Assembly (NCBI RefSeq): GCF_028858725.1
Contig: NC_084781.1
Span: 6,766,513-6,830,512, forward strand
Source of the DNA: Colius striatus
Taxonomy: Eukaryota; Chordata; Aves; Coliiformes; Coliidae
Direction of reading: 5' to 3'
Length of the DNA stretch: 64,000 nt
Both the position numbers and the translations under genes were made by a program. Within the stretch, counting starts at the first letter, position 1. Each line of letters begins with the position of its first letter. A model generated the notes under the pieces. That model was not told where the DNA came from. It searched no databases and saw only the letters and a program-made list of their open reading frames with translations. Shown here one piece after another: positions 59,353-64,000 of this stretch.

Positions 59353-60355
59353 AAGCGGTTCCTTCAGACACTGATGTGTACGTGATGTTGATTTCTATGC
59401 TGCAGAAGGACCTGCAAGGGTACTGTTGGAAGGAGCAGGCTGGGAGCCTGCTCATGGGATATAAAGCTATGTGTGCTGACCCTGAAGAGAGGCAAACTGT
59501 AGTAGTACACCAGTGTAGTGGTGGTTGGAGGAGATCCCGACCCGCACGCAGCCCGGCGTGAGCGTTACGCAGAGCCCGCTTGCATTTGGTTCCTATTTTC
59601 AGCAGGATTAGGATTATGAGAGATGGGGACAGCATTTCAGGTCACAGAGACTTGATTCATCTTGCCTTCAGAACTGAGCGGCCCAGACATAAGAAAAAAC
59701 GTACTTTGTTCCTGCTCTGTGGTTGGCTCCCCCCAGAATAAACCCCCCCAGAAGGTGCTTCCGACAGTGTGGTTCAGCCAGAGCTGTGATGAACATCCAG
59801 GTTCAACCAGACTCTCTGCTCTGGTTGCAGCATCCCATGACAGCCTGCAGGTCTCTGGACATTGGTCAGAAGGTGTGGGTTTGAGGCACAGGTACCACTG
59901 CTGAGTTTCCCAGGCGGTGTGCTGGGGAGAGCTGGTTTCCTCCCTTAGAGGGGACACTGTGCCCTCCTGCAGAGAGGCAGTGAGACAGGAGCAGCTTGGC
60001 ACCCCAGGATGTTGGGCAGGATGCTCTCAGATAATCACCATGGCAATGGCCACTTTGATATACAGAGCAACTGCTCTTCCCATGGGCAGCAGGAGCAGAA
60101 ACACACCACACTCAACCTGGTGCTGGGTCTGTGCTGAGCAGCAGCAGCAGCTTCACAGTGCACCTGATCGGTTGGTGCTCACCCCTGAGCTGGAGACACA
60201 CTTCCCATGGAGGGATGCAACAATGAGCACTGTTACTGCAAAACTCAACAGCTTTAAAGCCAGGGAGGATTATTCTCATCACCTCAACTGAACTGGGGAG
60301 CAGCACTGGTGAAGCATTTCACCTGCCAGTGAATGCAGAACAACTTGGTGCCTGA

Positions 60356-60371
60356 AATAAAGACCTTTATT
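60356..60371. terminator. Back-to-back poly(A) signals on both strands
   Basis: AATAAA on plus (60356-60361) and on minus (60371-60366), four bases apart, inside the near-palindrome CTGAAATAAAGACCTTTATT plus TTCAG. A T/G-rich element (TTTGTTTTGTGTC) follows on the plus side. No gene is assigned to either signal. Confidence 0.4.
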
Positions 60372-62174
60372 TTCAGGGGCTCATGAACTTTGTTTTGTGT
60401 CACAGCTGACAGTGCACAGTACAGTATGCAAAGCCAGGTCCTGAGCAAGAAGGTGCTCACTCAGAGGATGTGTGACCAAAGACTGAGCCCCCTCAGCTGG
60501 GCATGGGGAGCACTTGGAGATCAGCACTGCTTCCACTCTGGAAGGAAAGTTTTGAAGTCAGGGCCTTCCCACTTGAAAGACTGTACGAAGTAACCCCCCT
60601 TGTTCTGTGCTGTCACAGCATCTGCTGAGGAGCTGACTGGGAGTTAAACCACCTTCTCTGTTTCCAAAGTGGTGAGTCATTTTGTGCCCCTGCCATCTGA
60701 TCTGCCCCTGGGGTGAAGCTCTCCCCAGCCTAGATGGTCACTTTAACCTCCCTTTTGTCAGCCTCTTTAGAGGCAGCAAGCTCTGCTTTAGCCAGCAGTG
60801 TTGGTCCAGGTGCTGCTGTGCACACCCTGTGTGTCACTGGTGTGAGAAGTATAATGAGTCAGGTGCCCTGGGGGGAAGATGCTTGGGTCCTGCATCCCCA
60901 CAGGAGGCTCAAGGCAGTGAAATTGCTGCCTCCCTGTGTGGAGAAAAGGAGCAGAAAATGAGCCAACAGAGCCCAGACCCTCAGAGGTTCTGAGCTCCTG
61001 TCTGCTTTGAGGCTTTCCCATTTTCCCCCCCGTTCCATCTCACCCTCCATTGAGATAATTACTGTTTTCATGAGTTGCAAATTATTTCTTTTCCCCCTCC
61101 TTGCAGGGATGTTTCCAAAATGTGCCCCTTCTAAAGCCTCTGGGGCTGGAGTCCCTTCTCAAAGCCATTTCCGTCTGTGAATCCAGGAGCAGGCTCCCTT
61201 TGTGCAACACCAACAGGAATCTGGTGATGCCACATCACTTCTGTAGCCAGAGCAGTGGCACAAACACTCTGACACTGAACATTTAACAGTACAAGTGGCA
61301 GAGGGAAATGGAATGCTGGACCACTTGTAGTGGAACTGGTACTTCCCAGCCTAGGGATGAAGTACCTGAAGCAGCAGAGGAGGAGAGGCACAGACTATGT
61401 TTCAAAAGGGACTTTATACCTTGAGGGGAGCCAGAGGGATTTTGGCAGGGGCCGCATGCCTGGTGACAGCAGGACTGTGCTGTCCCCTCGCATCCTCAGC
61501 TGCTCGTGGGAACACATGGGAACCTCTGGCCAACTCTTACCCAGGAGGGGCTTTGCCAGGAGTGTTTACTTTCATTCTTGGAAGGCCGATCGAGCTGTTC
61601 CCATGGGGAATGTGGTGTGGCTGGAGCTGGACTGTGCCAAGCTCCCTCCAGCCTTGTCCAAGGGCACTGTCAATCCTTCAAGAGCCACCTTCCTGCCCGT
61701 CCCCACACCGACCCCATCCCGTGCAGAGACCGTGTCCGTGGGACTCGGCGATGGACGCTGTGACTGAGCTGGGATGTGCCCATCTCTCCTGACCTTCGTG
61801 AGGGATTCATAACAATCTCCCCTGAGAAGGGCACTTTGCAAACTGTCTTGATGCACAAATGTTATCTGAGGCTTCAGTCACTGAGGAATCTGTGACCAGA
61901 TAAGATACCGGGGGTTTATTGTACCTTCTGGCAATTATTAAGACAATAACATCAGTTAATATCTAACCTTGAACCTAGACTGCAATGTTTGTCCTCAGAC
62001 TTCACTCTGACTCTCTCATATGTTCTGGAGTCGTGTGGTTTAGAGGAGTGTTAGGAGTGATGGCAGAGATCAAGAGGAATTTAATCTCAGGCTAAGACAC
62101 CTTTGTTGTGCAGCTAGATCTTGGAAACAAGATCTGTAGCATGTGTGATTCAGACACTAGATTTTTCTCGTCCT

Positions 62175-62192
62175 GGGGTGGGGGGGGGGGGG
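62175..62192 (+). repeat. G-tract
   Basis: GGGG-T-G(13). It is potentially able to form a G-quadruplex and is also a likely assembly weak point. Confidence 0.85.
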
Positions 62193-63233
62193 AAATAAAA
62201 GGAAAGACCACCCCATTTTGGCAGAAGCTTCCTCAGCTGTGAAGGCAATTTGTGTGAATATTTATTGCTCAGATAAGTTAGAGGAGGGTGGGGAGGGAGA
62301 GCGTGGGGTTTTGTTTGCATTGTCAAAACCAGTAACATGCTTTCTATGCGCACAGAGGCACACATGTATATCTACATCTCCCTTTGGAAAGGGGAACAGA
62401 TGAGTCATGCAACTGGAAACAGGACCTGGAGCTCTGCCCTCCCTAGAGAAGGAAGATGAACTTTGGGGTTGAAGGTGTTTGCTGGTGATGGGGATTCAGG
62501 GTTTGGCTTGCGCCTTCCAGTAAACGAGCCGGAGTATCGCAGAGGTATGAGCAGTGGCTGCTTTCTAGGGGGTAAACCAATGCCACTTGTGCTCCTCAGT
62601 GATTTTTCAGGTTTTTAAACTCCAGCCTTGTTCTGAGGCTGTTAAAAACCGTCCCGTTTCAAGGCAGGAGGAGGTTTAAGTGACATGATAATGATACGCT
62701 AATCTGATGCTCTGGAGAGCGAGGGATGGGTGTTCAACTCGCCCAAAATTCCTGTTAGTGTCTAAACTTCGGTGTGCTCCTTCTGGACGAGGGACATCCC
62801 CATGCATGGAGTAATTTGTCCCCCCCCATAGTCACTTTGCTGAGGCCCCAGTGTAGATTCTGCTCTATTTAAGAGCCTTTTTTTTTCCCAGAGATGAACT
62901 TTACCGAGCACGCATGTTGCCGCCTCGGCACCGTACGGTTGGGGCTGACATTTACAGCCTCGGCACATCTCCCTCTCCTTGTCCCATGCAGGATGTCAAA
63001 TATTTTAGGTTAAGAGAAGGGGGAAAGAGGAAAAAGGACGACATGGTAAATTAAACAAAGACAATCCCCCTCCTGCTTATTAGGACTTGAAAAGTTGCTG
63101 CCTCTGGCTTCAGCCGTGTTGAATACGTACAAAGGGTAACGCTAAAAATAGGTTCTGTACAAATGATTAGGTCATAGCCTGCTAGAGGGAGACATTTTTA
63201 TTTAATTACGGAGCCGGCAGCGTGTTGCTGGCC

Positions 63234-63253
63234 GGGGGGGGGGGGGCGGGGGG
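63234..63253 (+). repeat. G-tract G13-C-G6
   Basis: Thirteen G, one C, six G. It is flanked on the left by an AT-rich island ending in TTTAATTACGGAGCC. Confidence 0.85.
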
Positions 63254-64000
63254 AAGGCATAAACACAGCGGCTCGCAGCCCGGCTGTAAAGTTTGTGCTC
63301 CTTCGCTGAGTCACTGTGGCTGAATTCCCTTTTGTGTGGGGGATTTAAGGGAGGAATGTGGGGAGGCTGGCCCGGGCTGCCACCCTCCTGAGTCACAGCT
63401 CCACTCGCAGCCTCTGCAGGCTCAGGGCCCTAAGCTACTAATTAGCCTCCTTGTCTTAGGGGCTGTGCAGCATCTGTAAGCGGGACAAAGCAGGAGGAAC
63501 GAGGGGGAGGACACAGCACCCATCTCTCAGGGTCCCTCGTGCATCCCAGAGCAATGGAAACTGCTCCGGGGGTGTCAGGGCAGATTGATTCGGGTGTCCC
63601 ACAGCAGTGCAAGTGTCTGGCTGCGAGATGCTGCTTGTAGGAGCAAAGCTGTGGCTCAGAGCAGTGATTTTTGTCATGCTGTAAGGATTTCAGTGTCCCC
63701 CCACTTGTTGCTTGGATTCCATATCCCTTCAAGAAGCCCGGCTGAAAGAGAAAGAGGAAAAGGAAGGGTTTTGAGGGAGGGAAGGTGCAGGTCACACTCA
63801 GCCTCGTGTGTGCAGCAGTCCCTGTCAGCCTGGCAGAGCTGTGCACGGTTGACACTGATCCTGGAGCTGCTGCATGTGATCCAGTGCTGGTCGGGTCCTT
63901 CGCTGAGCCAGGGCTGGTAGACTGAAGGGACATGGGGAAGGATGGACAGGGATTTCTTCCACATGTTCATATGATGCTTCACACTGGGCTTGTTAGCTCC

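Larger units (their letters stand above)
59353..64000. other. Noncoding right edge
   Basis: No exon recognised. It holds opposed poly(A) signals (60,356-60,371), an AT-rich island at 61,850-62,010 (with CAGATAAGATACC, a GATA-type site) and another at 62,990-63,225. If synteny with human holds, this side leads towards NNMT and ZBTB16. Confidence 0.35.

Noticed and set aside
47600-64000. Expected NNMT or ZBTB16 exons by human synteny
   Set aside because: I looked for ZBTB16 zinc-finger signatures and NNMT methyltransferase motifs on both strands and found none. Those genes must lie beyond the window or be absent.

Overview
The window looks like avian nuclear DNA. Several CR1 LINE fragments carry the bird-type 3' end (the GGTTGGAAGGGACCT motif next to a GATTCTGTGATTCTATG-like tail), only ancient SINE relics are visible, introns are short, and GC-rich CpG islands alternate with AT-rich islands. 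Two protein-coding genes are certain, both on the minus strand: RBM7 (ATG at 46795, stop ending 44707) and REXO2 (ATG at 44043, stop ending 39697). In human the same pair lies at 11q23.2 between ZBTB16/NNMT and CADM1. From memory the chicken equivalent is microchromosome 24, which fits the compact GC-rich genes, but nothing in the window fixes the species.

Layout. Bases 1-39,400 have no exon I can recognise. They hold scattered AT-rich islands that look like conserved noncoding elements, CR1 and MIR relics, and a CA/GT repeat. Bases 39,416-44,043 are REXO2: seven coding exons (225 aa), a 3' UTR with AATAAA, and a promoter with ZNF143-like motifs almost touching the start codon. Bases 44,707-46,795 are RBM7: five coding exons (253 aa), with a CR1 insertion in intron 2. 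Only 663 bases separate the RBM7 stop from the REXO2 start. Bases 46,796-46,980 form a CpG-rich, probably bidirectional promoter with two perfect TGACGTCA palindromes. On its other side a plus-strand unit of about 620 bases ends at a good poly(A) signal (47581) and may be a divergent noncoding or novel transcript. Bases 47,660-64,000 again lack recognisable exons. They hold CR1 copies, an orphan CpG-rich patch near 51.0-51.5 kb, several AT-rich islands and back-to-back poly(A) signals near 60.36 kb.

The two genes share an RNA-decay theme. RBM7 is the RNA-binding subunit of the nuclear exosome targeting (NEXT) complex with ZCCHC8 and MTR4. REXO2 is the DEDDh oligoribonuclease that removes very short RNAs, mainly in mitochondria. 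I found no prokaryote-style system, CRISPR, recognisable retroviral gene, tRNA or rRNA. The best candidates for something undescribed are the divergent transcript opposite RBM7, the orphan CpG island and the cluster of candidate regulatory islands. Nearly all of the many open frames longer than 100 codons look like a product of GC-rich composition.
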